Below, in pieces: positions 25,701 through 37,461 of a DNA stretch of 64,000 nt (positions are counted from its first letter, which is position 1; every line of letters begins with the position of its first letter). The position numbers and the translations under genes are program-made. The notes under the pieces were generated by a model. It saw only the letters and a program-made list of their open reading frames with translations. It had not been told where the DNA came from and made no database searches. The stretch is taken from contig OY740765.1 in NCBI GenBank assembly GCA_963513935.1, positions 74,259,718 to 74,323,717 of the forward strand, written 5' to 3'. The DNA comes from Aphrophora alni. Its lineage: Eukaryota; Arthropoda; Insecta; Hemiptera; Aphrophoridae.

Positions 25701-26940
25701 GGGAAATTGATCAAATTTTTCCAATAGAGCTTAAGAGAAGTGAAAAATTAAACTTACTCTTGTTATATCTTTGGTTCAGTGAACATCTTCTAGAATCCTC
25801 TCCATTGCAGAACTTCTGGGTGATAAGTATAATGCAGTCAAATGGTTGCAAAGTATTAATAGTAATAATAACAAATCAAAATTAAAACTAGATCAAGAGA
25901 TGACGTAAATTCAGATAAATTTTGGACAGTTTTAATATAATGAAGAATTGGAAAAAGATATATGGATAAGAATTAAAATGGTGAAGAATAAATGAATGAA
26001 CACTGATTCAATTTAATAGACTATAAATAATAATAATAAATAAACTTCAGTTAAAATCAAATAAAATTGAACTTCTACAAATCCTGGAATTTCGACATGG
26101 GAGCATCTCTAAAGCAGTAAATTTTCCGAAAATTCTTAACCGATTTCTACACAAAGCTCTAGATTGTCGCTTCACAACAGTCGTTGCATTCTCCAAATCA
26201 CCATTCAAGAACTGAAGTCAACTTTAATATGTATAACCAAGGTACCACTCTTAATATATGAACGAATGTTCACTAAATATTGAATATACAGAACAACAAA
26301 TTAAATGTATTTGAAAAACATAAATTAAAATAGAGTCAATTTGTTATTTAATATATTTATGCTTCTTTGGTCAAAAATAAAAGATAATATAAATGGTATA
26401 AAATATTAAATGTAAATATTTTCATCCAATTCGGATTGTGTTTGTTTAAAATTCCTAGAAAGTGGAAAAACAAGATTCATACATTCAAAATTCGATTACA
26501 TTGAGACATAAAAACGTTTTTTCAAATGATTGAATGTCGAATTTTAAATAAGAAAAGGTTTAAAATTAATAAATAAAACATTTTGGTTTTAGGTTTTATT
26601 TGTTTGTTTCTTAAAATATATAATCCTATATGTCCTATGTGTAATTTCAGATGGATTTTAGTTATGTGTTAAAATATATGTGCTCATATTTTAAATGATA
26701 TGTATAGATTTTGCAAATTGCTTTTTCAAACAATACTCCCAGAGAGAACTTTATCAGATAAACAAAGTAGAGCTAGTATACTCAAATTAAAGAAAGTTTT
26801 AATAAAAATATTAAATTTTTTTAAAAAAATTATTAGGAATAGATTTTTTTTTGTAAAGTTAAAGGTAAAATCTTATTCTTGCAAACATAATGTAGAAAGT
26901 AGAGTAAAGGGGCAAATAGTAAGGTAAAAAATAATAATAG
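19741..26940. other. A-rich noncoding stretch, probably decayed LTR element DNA
   Basis: For about 7 kb the plus strand is strongly A-rich and T/C-poor in long blocks (for example 19.74-20.6, 22.6-23.4 and 24.7-26.0 kb). No credible gene is seen apart from the decayed island listed separately. A purine run ending AGGGGG followed by TGTGTAGCAAG at about 24715 looks like a polypurine tract followed by an LTR start, but no partner LTR was recognised. The A-rich strand bias resembles the gag region at 61.7-63.5 kb, which suggests an old plus-strand LTR element; that is inference. Confidence 0.35.
20850..21745 (-). pseudogene. decayed coding-like island of unknown family
   Basis: Base composition is balanced here, unlike the A-rich flanks. 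On the minus strand, readable pieces appear without long low-complexity runs: SLYFRWPYPRSVYTC near 21650, then ESHLYDFYGTYHSGYGWSIH near 21450, KKYVFFHSSEHLEWYHKDVW near 21360 and, in another frame, QLIAGGDLCGIALRCVFH near 21290. Several stops and frame changes break it. I do not recognise the family; a structural or envelope protein of an old virus-like element is possible but unsupported. Confidence 0.35.
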
Positions 26941-26949
26941 AAGATTAGG

Positions 26950-28510
26950 AGAGACGCGTTATCTTGCAGGTTGTAAATTATTACTGTAATTTATTTAACC
27001 GTGGACAAATACAATGATTGTATGGCCATAGTCAGATTACAATATCACAAAGTATGTATGACAAAATTTACAGAGATGATAAATCTTTTTTACAACAAAT
27101 AATAAATAAATAGATAAATATAAAACAAATAAATGTAATAAAATACAGTTTTAAATCCTTAATTCAATATAAATAAATAACATATGACAAAACAATAGAA
27201 TATCAATAATTCATTCATTTGTTGCCTTGTTTTGTTAAGAATCATAGCATTAAATTTGTGAAATAAACATAATACACATACAAATACACAAAAGAATATA
27301 TAACGATTAATAATTTAACATTACAAAACAACATCAAAATAAATCGTTTATAGCCTATTTAAGGACATGTCTTTCAAATACTCCAATAATGAATAATAAT
27401 TGTTTAAGGGGGAAAATCTATTCAACTTGGATTTAAACTTATTTGTATCCCTTTATCTTTATATGGTTTCAGGTAACCTATTAAAAAAATTTTGGGTTTT
27501 ACTAAGTCCAAAAATAATTAACTCTGAATCTATTTATTTTTCTAGTATTATACTTATGACCATCTGAGCATTAAAAAAAAAAAAATCTTTCATTTTTTTC
27601 ACAAACATAAGACTTTTATAAATGTATGTGGAAGGCATAAGCAAAATATTATTTTTTTCTAAATAGCAGTTGACAGGAGTTCTGCATGATACATGACACA
27701 TGATTCTGACAGTTTTTTTTAAATCTTTATTATTTTAAAAATCGACTACTATTGGAACACTTCTTAGAAAAAATAAACAGTTCTTACAATCTCATGACAA
27801 CAAATCTTGATAATTTTCTTAAAACAACATGCCTTGTTCAATTTTCTTTTCAAAGATTCTGTATGCTTACTCCAGTTTAGTTATTCATCAATATTTATTG
27901 AAGTTTACAGAAGTAACTTGACTAATTTGTTGATTTCCATCACCAATACTACAGTTTACAATTAACTCTTTATTAAGTCTTGTTTGGAATCTTACACAAT
28001 TTATTTTTACTATATTTAATCTCAATTTGTTTTCTAGAAACCAACCATTTAATTCTTTTAAAGTGGCATTTGTTTTTTGTTGATTTTTTTCACAATTATT
28101 TGCTTGAATAATAATGTTAGTATCATCTGTAAACATTATTATATTTGCACTTCTAACATAATCTGGAAGATCATTAATATAAATCAAGAATAGAAGAAAT
28201 CTCAGTACTGAGACTAGTGACACACCATATTTAATCTTGAGACATTCTGATTTACAATTTCTAACATTTTCCAAGTCGCATTCTACCATTTCATCCAATT
28301 GAGAACATTTTTTGAAATACCACTAAAACCAGTTGTTTGGCAGACCTCTTACTCCAGAGTTATCCATTTTATACAATCAACCATATTAAAAGCTTTTGTG
28401 AAATCACAGAAAATACCTAAGGCACTTTCTCCTTCTTCAAACACTTTATAAATGTTATTAATGAAGTAATAGATTGCTGTTGATGTTGACCTATTAATTT
28501 AAAACCATTT
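26950..28510 (-). pseudogene. LINE relic with reverse-transcriptase fragment
   Basis: On the minus strand the RT catalytic region is readable: an FCDFTKAF-like block near 28400, then LLFLIYINDLPDYV and MFTDDTNIII (28130-28200), corresponding to the QGSVLGPLLFLIYINDL and FADD motifs of jockey/CR1-type LINEs. The catalytic motif has become FTDD. Stops and frameshifts separate the blocks, and the endonuclease is absent. The 3' part down to about 26950 fits a LINE 3' UTR. Confidence 0.75.
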
Positions 28511-28539
28511 TGTGCATTAGACAAGACTTCAATATTATA

Positions 28540-28689
28540 ATTATTAGTGTATAAGTTATATTATAAGTGTATAAATCGTATCTGTTTCATAAATATAGAA
28601 GGCTTATACTCTTATGTTGTACCATAAATTTTGGAGTGTAAAATATAAGGCTGCTTGCACTGATAATGATATTATAAGTGGTATTTAAC
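28540..28689. repeat. half of a dispersed MITE-like repeat
   Basis: The segment shares order and wording with 57680-57810 (TATAAGTGTAT, TTTCATAAATA, GGCTTATA, CACTGATAAT). It ends directly at the TTAA of the piggyBac element, so the piggyBac probably inserted into or beside this copy. A more distant match lies near 22090-22180. Confidence 0.5.
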
Positions 28690-31600
28690 TTAACGTTTGG
28701 CATTGTTTCGGCAGGAGTTGTCTCTGCTACTCGTGTGGCCAGTATCACTGGCCGCTCCCCTCTCAATGTTAGCTCGGCAGCCATCATGGCGGCTTCTTCC
28801 CAGCTGTTCAGAATTATGTTTACCACAGACTGGGATTTTTACAGAGGGTATTTAAATTTTTAAAAAAACCAATTCCATTTGAACAGTTATGTTATTAATA
28901 TACACAAAGAAATAAGATACTAAACTGATGAAAAACCTAAGGTTTAAATTTAAAAGTGAAAATAACGCTTAATTTACTAATTATATAAAAATCACATATA
29001 TTTACAACTTATACAAACACTTTGTCAGTTTTTATTTTAACACATTAAAAATTTTGTTCACTGATATTTTTCGAAACATTCACTAATATGGAGTCCAGGA
29101 TTGTTTGAGCATGTTTTACAAAAGAAAAATCTTTTTTTCCTTTTTTACCCAGGTCATCTATTGCTACAAACAGTGCAGTCTTTGGTTTTGCTACCCGGCA
29201 GTGGATAGGGCAGGTGCAATTTGTCATTTAGTCTTTTGTCATCAACTGAATTAGACAGTCTTCCTCGTTTTTCACATTATTTCTCACTTAGCCGACTAGT
29301 TCGTTTATCAACATCTACCTGTAACATCTCTGTCAAACTTTATTTTTCGCTTATTGGTTAGCATTGTATAGAATAAAAGAGTTGAATATAGCTGTTTCAG
29401 CAGCCAAAAAACACCTTACTCCACCATTAACCCTAGATTACTTTTCTTAGTTACGTGATCACTTTTCATTCGTAAATTTTACTACATTCTGTTTTTATTT
29501 TTATTATTATTTTTTAAACTTTACTTTAGTGTTGACTATTTTTCATATTAAATCCTTTATTGTTTTTAAGTGTTTATAAAAATATTTAACAATGAATTCC
29601 TACATATTTTAACTGTAAAAAATTTTTTTTACCACCACTACAAGTACAATTAAAAAAAAAATTAATCTGGAAAAAAAATATAAATATTATTTTATTGGAA
29701 AAATTAATCGGATATTCATAAAATACATAATTTTTAAGTGTTTACTTTATATAAAAAGAGAAAAAAGATTTACAATAAGTTCATTAGGTAGAATGGCAAA
29801 AATACCAAAATTAGAGTCCTGTCTACACTGAGAATCACATTCCTTGCAGTGATACACTTAGTAGCTAAATGAAACACTTTGAACTCTAAAATCACTATTT
29901 AAACAATAAACTATTTACAACACTAAAAAACTAACAATATAAAAACATTAAATTACAAAAAGTTATTCAAACACTTGATAGTTAAAACTTTTGCAAACAC
30001 TATTCTTTCGTAAAATATACGACGTGAGCTTGAGTATGGTAATAACGGTCCAACCTTGAGCTTAGTGGAAGAGACACTGGCCTCTATTCACAATGGCGGA
30101 AAGGTAAACTAAAAGACAGAGCATGACCGTCTTTTGTCTATGAGTTCTACGAATTTTACAAAGGGCGGGTCGTAATTTTTATGCAAGAGTAGTGTTCTAG
30201 GGTTAAAATGAATAAGAACTTATATACTGGTCTGCTATGTCAACGCCCCCCATGGATTCATTGTTTTACAGACTACTGTTGGTTTTCTCACTTCCTGTAC
30301 TTGACCTTCCTATAAGCACCTAACCGTGATTTTGGTATTGTCTGCATACAATGCACTTAGCATTGCCACCATATTTTTGTCTTTCCAGATCAAGAAACCA
30401 AACTTGTCACTTTTAGTACAGGTTTTATGTTCCCCTTTTTTAAACTTGAGCTTAGTAGTCATTTTTTTGCATTTTTCCTTTGAGGTTTCACATTTTCCCA
30501 TAGACCATGTCTATTTAACATGGTAGTTCCTGTTATATGAACTTTCCAATTTACTAATGATTTTGCAAAATCCATGTTGTAGTAGTATCTGTCTGTGAAG
30601 ACATTAAGGCCCTGAATGTCTTCATATGATCCCTTTAGTTTATCTACAAGATGTAGCACAATATACATCTAGCCTATCCAAATGCTCCAAGGTAGTTTAC
30701 CAAAATGCGGCTAAATAGCACAGATGTAACCAATGAAAGACTCGGACAATACAAAAACCTTGATGCCCCATTTAATGTGATTATCCTTGTTATATACTTT
30801 AAAGACAATTCTTCCTTTATACCCTGTCGTACTTTCATCTACACTTATTTTATTCTGTGGTACATAATGTTCTATGAATTTGGTATCCAGGTAAGCAGCA
30901 ACATTCTGCACCTTGCCTGACCGTGTTAATGTCCTGGCAATAAGACCAGAATGAGGTGGAGAGACATACATGTTCCAAAATATTTGCAAAAATCGTTCTT
31001 TCCTTAACACATCCTTGAAAAACGGCTCGTAATCTAGCTAATTAGTTGAGAAGTAATCAGTTATCTCTGGATTCTCATTCATCTCCATGTTAATAATAAC
31101 CCTAAAAATATTTCAACTCAGAAAAGGTAAGGTCCCAAGACCACATTGATTTTTTTGATAGAGGTGTATATTTCTGAATCTTTTCAGTAGCCTATCTATT
31201 GGTTTCCTTAACTATTTCTGTCAGTAGAGTATCAGTAAAATAAAATTGAAAAATTGTAAAGGGGTAGTTGGAATTTCATTATTATTAGGTTTAAAATCAC
31301 TGACCCGTGTCCATGTGAATATCTCAAAATTTTAATTTCCTTCGGACCATTCTTTCCACTCTTCAGACACATCTACATCTTCTTCATCATTGTATCCACC
31401 ACTAAGCCGCTCTTCTTTTCCATATTTTCAATAAGGTCACATCCCTCGTTCAATTCTTGTAGAATGTCCTCTTCATATTCCTCGCATATATATTAATTCA
31501 CATCACTTTCATGTTCAGAACCAATTTCAGAAACATTGGCTTCAGTAAAAAACAAGTCTCTTAATTCGTCAGATCTTAAAGGTTTGCCCATGTTTAGATT

Positions 31601-32083
31601 GTTTTATAAACTGTAGGAAAATAAAGAAATCAATAAACAACACTAAATAGTCTTAATTAACCTCACAAAACACTATGTTTAAACTTTCAACATTAGAGAA
31701 GACACTGTGTGTATGTTCTCAATGTTGTCACCAAAAGACCATGTGTTGACTTAGGCATTTCCAGCAATAATTTTCAAAGACAAAGTTGGCAGAACTGCTG
31801 ATCATTTAGTTCAGTAGTTTTTTGCTAGGTTTCAGCACTCAACACACATCACAACACAAAAATATATTGTTAAAATGAAAACCAACGTTTCTTGGCCAGT
31901 GCTGCTGGCCTTCCGAACATTCAACAGTTTTTATCTTGGCCAGTACCACTGGCCATCGAGCGCCAGGAACAACTAATGTGTAATTAAATCCGAGTTGTTG
32001 AGCAAATGGCAGTGGGCAGTACAGCTGGCCACACGACCCATAAAGACAACCTATACATACTCTATCCGAACCCAAAGGGTTAA
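28690..32083 (-). mobile_element. piggyBac element with both TTAA ends
   Basis: The left end reads TTAACGTTTGGC (from 28690) and the right end reads CCAAAGGGTTAA (to 32083); read inward, both lead to TTCGG and then CGTGTGGCCAG, so they are diverged terminal repeats. An 18-bp imperfect palindrome TGGCCAGT-n-ACTGGCC occurs at 28736-28753 near the left end and at 31893-31910, 31937-31954 and 32013-32030 near the right end. Length is 3.4 kb. The transposase on the minus strand is degenerate. Confidence 0.8.
29050..31591 (-). pseudogene. piggyBac transposase, broken
   Basis: Starts at an ATG at 31591 (MGKPLRSDELRDLFF) with an acidic N-terminal region. The block at 30711-31010 contains PHSGLIARTLTRSGKV and KISVDESTTGYKGRIVFK, which corresponds to the first catalytic Asp region. 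The block at 30459-30668 contains LNVFTDRYYYN, the second Asp region. The C-terminal zinc finger is readable near 29070-29200 as DCTVCSNR and FFCKTCSNNPGL, ending CFEKY as usual in the family. Stop codons (for example in the N-terminal region near 31493) and frameshifts break it, and the third-Asp block is not clear. Inactive. Confidence 0.8.
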
Positions 32084-32340
32084 CTGGTAGTATATTTCTT
32101 TACAACATTTTGATTATATAAGGTTTATAAATGGATTTACGCTCATCTATTGATAAAAAAAAACAATAGAAATCATTAGAATAACAAGATGATTTAAAAA
32201 TGAAAGGTGCACGACATTGCAGTAACATTTTTATACACAAAATCAAAGGCCTAAGCGGTAATGATAAAATTTGAATAATATTTAAAAGTTTATCACTTAA
32301 ACCAATGTGCCAATCTATATACAAAATAAAGTTATTATTC

Positions 32341-32346
32341 CAAGTA
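32341..32346. repeat. 6-bp target-site duplication CAAGTA, left copy
   Basis: CAAGTA directly precedes the first base of the left Polinton repeat. The same six bases follow the last base of the right repeat at 50640-50645. Six-base duplications are the Polinton hallmark. Confidence 0.9.
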
Positions 32347-33890
32347 AGTAGAGTTCCCGGCACTTTAGAATCAGATTGGAGTGGGGGATGGTGGGAGGTA
32401 TGGTGGGATGGTGGGGGTGTTGTGGGAGATGGTGGGAGGTGTGGTTAGGCGTGTTTGTGGATGGTATGAGGTATGGTTGGGGTGTGGTGAGAGATGATAG
32501 GAAATGGTGGTAGGTGTGGTTGGGGGTGGTTGTGGATGGTGGGAGGTATGGTGGGGGATGGTGGGAGATGTAGTGGTAGGTGGTAGGAGGTGTGGTGGGA
32601 GATGATAGGAAGTGTTGTAGGAGGTGGTAGGAGGTGTTGTGAGAGTGGCTTGCTGTTGGAGTATGGTGGGAGGTGTGGTGGGAGAGGATGTAGTGGGAGA
32701 TGGTGGAAGGTGTAGTGGGAGTGGTTGGATCTTGACATCACATTGACAATAGTGATGTCAGACCCTTTAGTGTGTTACCCGAAGGCGAACACACTAATGG
32801 GCAATTGTGTACTAGATGAGTAGTCCCTCCAGAGGACCCCCACCACCATCCACCAGAGTGCACCACCGTAGGTCTTATCTTGTGTGACATGCCTGTACAT
32901 TTCGTAAAACTTTGGACACGTACCCCTTACGGTAAGGGTTTGGGTCGTAACTCTAGGCTAAGGTTACTGTGAGGTTATGTATACAACAAATCAATATTCA
33001 AAATACAGAGTAGTGTCTACAGCTGGTACATTTAATATGTTAATTATGAGGTTCCTCCGTTGTCTATCGGGGTGTAGCATCGGTCACCCACCCAAAGTTA
33101 TTATATAATGTGTTATATATTTATATGAGTTATAGTTCCTCCATTGGCTACCAGGGTGTAGCACCGGTCAATCACGTCTAGAGCTACTAGAACGCAGACA
33201 AATCTATGCTCAGCACAGCCTACTTGTGTTTATGTATCATATATGTGTTACACCTAAAACCTATGAGCAAAGATATTAACCTAACCTATCTCTAACTTAT
33301 GTCTATTATAATGTATGAAAAGTTTATATTCCTACTTTTGCCTAAACCTATGCTCACCACAGCCTACTTGTATCATATACGTGTTACACCTAAAACCTAT
33401 GACCAAAGATAGTTAACCTAACCTATCTCTAACTTATGTCTATTATAATGTATGAAAAGTTTATGTTCCTATTTTTGCCTAAACCTATGCTTACCACTGC
33501 CCATATGTGTTTTGTACCTGTCCAATCTTTGATACAGTGCCAAGTGTTACACGAGACTCTGTGTTTAAGGTGTGTGTGTGTGTGTGTGTGTGTGTTAGTC
33601 TTATTATGGCCGATGTTTTTGCAAACTATTTAACATACAAAATATATTTTTACCAACCAAAATATTTTTTTAGCAACAGATTTAGCAACCAAAATATACT
33701 TTTAGCAACCGATTTACCAACCAAAATATACTTTTACCAACCGATTTACTATCCAAAATATACTTTTAGTAACCGATTTACCAACCAAAATATCATGTTA
33801 GCAACCGATTTACCAACCAAAATATACTTTTAGCAACCGATTTGCCAACCCAAACATCCAATCGGTAACCGATATACCTGTTAGCAACCG
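32347..33890. repeat. left terminal inverted repeat of the Polinton
   Basis: In order from the outside: the AGTAGAGTTCCC end, a TGGTGGGAGGTGT minisatellite (about 32377-32720), a unique part with CTATCGGGGTGTAGCATCGG near 33065, about 140-bp tandem units (33200-33520, containing GTATGAAAAGTTTATGTTCC), a (TG)n run at 33571-33594, and seven or so 33-bp units ACCAACCAAAATATACTTT (33640-33860). The same blocks occur in inverted order at 46290-46978 and 49668-50639. It has more tandem units than the right repeat. Confidence 0.85.
32377..32720. repeat. GT-rich minisatellite in the left Polinton repeat
   Basis: Irregular repeats of GGTGGGAGGTGTGGT and variants. Its complement is at 50289-50605 in the right repeat. 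Apparent proline/histidine-rich ORFs here are repeat translations, not genes. Confidence 0.9.
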
Positions 33891-34922
33891 ATAATCTCCG
33901 GAATGGATTTGCCTGCATCCACTTGCAGCCATTTTGCAAGTACAGACTTGTCTTTGTATCCCCCTCTCCCACTGCCCTGGGAGAAAATGCAAGAATATAA
34001 CCAGAGCACCCCTCACCACAAGGACGAGGTTGGACACGTACCCCTCCTATGACCAAAGATAGTTAACCTAACCCTATGTCTATTATAATGTATGAAAAGT
34101 TTATGTTCCTACTATTGGCTAAACCTATGCTTACCACAGCCCACACTGTGTATCATATACGTGTTACACCTAAACCAAAGATATTTAACCTAACCCTATG
34201 TTTATTGTATGAATAATTTTATGTTCCTACTTTTGCCTAAACCTATGCTTTCCACAGCCCACATGAACCTCCCCAAATAGTACCTACCCAAAATTAACCG
34301 TACCTACCCCCAAAACAACAGGTGCTTACCTCGTATGGAACCAACCAAGTCACTGGAACCGACCAAGTCACCCGAATGCAGACACACTACCGACTGAACT
34401 ATCGGATGTAGTAGTAGTTGCCGCCGAACGTAGCCAGAGCGCACCACCGTAGGTTTGACCCTTTGATCCATATGTTAGGCAATACGCCTGTACATTTCGT
34501 AGAAGGATGAGGTTGGACACATCCCCTTACCGTAAGACAAACCGAGTTTTTCGCGCACATTAAAAACTCGCGTAAAAACTCGTGTAAGACTAAGTACGTC
34601 TTAGTGTACGGGTCTGGGTCGTACCTCTAGGTTTAGGTTACTCTGAGGTTATGTATATTGTTTACAACAACAAATCAATATTCAAAATACAGAGGAGTGT
34701 CCACAGCTGGTACATTTAATGTGTTATTTATGAGGTTCCTCCGCTGTCTATCGGGGTGTATCATCGATCAACCACCCAAAGTTATTATAATGTGTTATTA
34801 ATTTATATGAGGTTCCTCCGTCGACTACCAGGGTGTAGCACCGGTCAACCACCCAAAGTTATAATGTATGACAAGGTGACTCACACGGCTAGAGCTACTA
34901 GAGAATTGCTGTATAAAGAGCT
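33891..34922. other. Polinton left internal noncoding DNA with duplicated repeat segments
   Basis: Further copies of the 140-bp unit lie at about 34041-34260. A second direct copy of the CTATCGGGGTGTA segment lies at 34600-34870, matching 32945-33150. No gene is seen. It separates the terminal repeat from the first Polinton gene. Confidence 0.7.
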
Positions 34923-35297
34923 ATGGAGCCAATTTACATTGTTTCCTCCCAAAGTAGGGAGGGGAAAAAATTTTGTACTCAAAGGACTAAAATTCAGTTT
35001 AAATTTCATCCACCACCCGAGAATGTCAGGGAAATTGATTGGATAAAAAGAGGCTTTGAATGTTTGGTGGACAAGATGAAAAACGGAACAGCTGATGGTG
35101 ATCTGTTGGGCTTTACGTTTAGTCTCAATTTAAAAATAAAGGCGCCTGGATACATTGCTTTTCGTAAAGCTTCCAACATCTCTGTAGATCTTTTATGGAC
35201 ATTTATCGGCGAATTAATCCAAAGCAACGGTGAGGTGGGAACAAGCAGCGATAATTTCGAGGTTACGTGCACCACAGTATCTCCACGAAATAAATAG
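34923..35297 (+). CDS. Polinton leftmost protein, function unknown
   Basis: A 124-codon ORF, 33 bp before the integrase. Its core reads DLLGFTFSLNLKIKAPGYIAF, then SVDLLWTFIGELIQSN, a pattern I associate with the N-terminal segment found before the polymerase in insect Polinton proteins; this is from memory and unsure. A short overlapping frame to its left (34756-35046) suggests the true start may lie upstream with a frameshift. No catalytic motif, membrane segment or signal peptide is visible. It is intact over the readable part, in contrast to its neighbours. Confidence 0.55.
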   Translation: MEPIYIVSSQSREGKKFCTQRTKIQFKFHPPPENVREIDWIKRGFECLVDKMKNGTADGDLLGFTFSLNLKIKAPGYIAFRKASNISVDLLWTFIGELIQSNGEVGTSSDNFEVTCTTVSPRNK

Positions 35298-35330
35298 TGC
35301 CACCAAACCATAAACACACTCATTTACATA

Positions 35331-36244
35331 ATGGATGTAAGGCGAGCCATTGCGGCGGAGCTCCACAAGCCCGCACAAAGAAATTTCAAAACACGAATTG
35401 TGACGCTGAAAGGAGTTAATGACCTTTATCAAGCCGATTTGGTAGAAATGATACCATACTCTGGTGAAAATCATGGTTATAAGTATGTATTGACTATGAT
35501 CAATTGTCTGACAAAATTTGCGATTGCAGAACCATTGAAGACAATGTCTGCTCTAGACGTATCTATAGCTTTAAAACCGATACTCAAAAAACATCCTATG
35601 AATAACTTTCAGACCGATCAGGGGAAGGAGTTTTTCAATATGTATGTCAAGAGATTAATGAAAAAATACAATATAAATTACTACGCCACTTTTTCAGACA
35701 AGAAAGCGTCTATGGTGGAGCGTCTGAACCGTGCTTTGAAAAATTAATTGTGGCATGAAATTATGGCACGCAGTAGTTACGAGTGGTTGGAGCTGCTGAA
35801 AAACATAGTAGACATACAATAACTCTGTGCACAGTACTATTGGCATGAAACCCGCTCAAGTGCTGAAAAAGCATGAGAAAATGTTACTGGACAAAATAGC
35901 ACGCAAGAGTACATAAGCACTGGCACAATTAAGTGGACAACAAAGTTAGAATATCAAAATTTAAAAAGACTTTTGCTAAAGGATATCTACCCAACTGGAC
36001 AAACGAAGATTTTTCCGTGTACGCTGTTGTACCGACCAATCCTGTAACGTACATTCTACAAGACTCGAAAGATGACATTCTGAAAGGAGGATTCTATGCC
36101 GAAGAATTAAGCAAGTCAAAGATTGTCAACATATATCTTGTTGAAAAAGTACTACACAAAAAGGGTAATAAAGTACTGGTGTGGTGGTTAGGGTTTGACA
36201 AGGAACACGATAGTTGGATTGATAAAACCAAGCTTGTTGTTTAG
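35331..36244 (+). pseudogene. Polinton integrase (DDE, retrovirus-like) with chromodomain
   Basis: The integrase inserts the element and makes the 6-bp duplication. The catalytic core in 35331-35747 shows all three acidic residues: YQADLVEM (first Asp), NFQTDQGKEF (second Asp) and SMVERLNRALK (Glu). A TAA follows at 35745-35747, and the frame continues with WHEIMARSSYEWLELL and a second break near 35820. The C-terminal part (35933-36244) holds the DNA-binding tail and a chromodomain-like end, GNKVLVWWLGFDKEHDSW. So catalytic residues are kept but at least two breaks split the gene. It is the second gene from the left, a usual integrase place in Polintons. Confidence 0.9.
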
Positions 36245-36303
36245 ACGTTCTATTTAATAGGATAGCACTGTTAGTTTTCCACAGTATTCACACAAACGTT
36301 GAG

Positions 36304-37009
36304 CAGCGTAAGGCGTTTAAAAAACACAGCGGATAAACTATGTGTAATAAACTTTGACATTGTTGCAGGAGGCGGCTCAACAATGCACCATCACAGTTCT
36401 TTATTACCAAACACAGTTCAATCTATAGTGTGCGGCCCATCAAACAGTGGCAAGAGTATCTGCTCTTCAATCCAAATGGACTAAAATTTGCCAACGTCTA
36501 CATATTTTCTAAATCACTCCAGCAGCCAAAGTACAAGTTTTTGGAAACTATACTGGGAAATACCAAAGAAATTGGTTATTATCACGGACAACAAAAATGT
36601 CATCGATTTTAGTAAAGCAGAGCCAAATTCGATAATAATTTTTGACAACATAGCTTGCGAGAAACACAACAATATACTTAACTATTTCACTATGGGACGC
36701 AACAATAATATAGATTCCTTCTACTTAGGACAGGTCAATAGCAGGATTCTCAAACAATTGATTCGAGATAATGCCAATCTCTTGGTCCTTTTCAAGCAGG
36801 ATGATCTCAATTTACGACATATTTACAATGATCACGTAAACACAGATATGGTGTTTAGTGCTTTTAAAAATATTTGTGCAACCGTGTGGAAAGATAAACA
36901 TGGATTCATTGTAATAGATATGGGCAGTGAACCGGAGAATGGAAGATTTAGAATTGGTTTTGATCGAATTGTAACAGATTTTTTAGGAGGAAACGTACAA
37001 AAGGCGTGA
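36304..37009 (+). pseudogene. Polinton genome-packaging ATPase (A32/FtsK-HerA type)
   Basis: This enzyme pumps DNA into capsids in related viruses. The Walker A motif is GPSNSGKS (36433-36456) and the Walker B motif is SIIIFDNIACE (near 36625-36660), in a second frame that runs to 37009. A frameshift near 36460-36490 separates the two. Downstream SFYLGQVNSRILKQLIRDN fits the sensor region of the family. The start is uncertain because the first frame opens with TTG at 36299 and lacks a clear ATG. It lies between integrase and the structural genes. Confidence 0.85.
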
Positions 37010-37036
37010 TACTTGCAACAAACGTCATTCTACAAG

Positions 37037-37455
37037 ATGTCTGAGAAGAGAGAGCATCTACCGCTGGAGATAACCAGATTGCGCAAGGCTATAAAGAAAA
37101 AGTACAAGAGGAACGAATGTATACTAAGAAATACACACCAATAATTAAAGAGTTGCAGAAGAGTGGAGTGTATTTGCCGAAACAAGAAATTAAATCTGAA
37201 GAAGATTGGAATGGAAAGATGGAAAGAGCGAATGCCGATGAGTGGAGCAGCGAGAGTGAGGGAGAGAAAAATGAAGATTGGGCTGTTGAGAGAGAAGTAC
37301 CGGCTACTCCCAGGATTGATTTTATGGATACCAAAATAATTGCAGAGACTCCAGACCAACTGCAGCCCAGTGTAAGGGAAGTATTGTCTACACCTGTAGG
37401 ACAAAGTGAATCTGAAAAATGGATAAACAGTACTTTCACACATCCGCTGGCATAA
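37037..37455 (+). pseudogene. Polinton small charged protein, function unknown
   Basis: An ATG at 37037 opens a basic start (MSEKREHLPL, then KKKYKRN); about 80 bases on, a frameshift joins it to the frame 37117-37455, which is rich in Glu, Ser and Trp. No domain is recognised. The place between ATPase and the next ORF, and the mix of a basic head and acidic tail, are compatible with a virion core or scaffold protein, but that is a guess. Confidence 0.45.
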
Positions 37456-37461
37456 AAATAT

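Noticed and set aside
32445..32741. Pro/His-rich ORFs in the Polinton repeats (also 50155-50694)
   Set aside because: They are translations of the GT/CA-rich minisatellite and occur in several frames on both strands.
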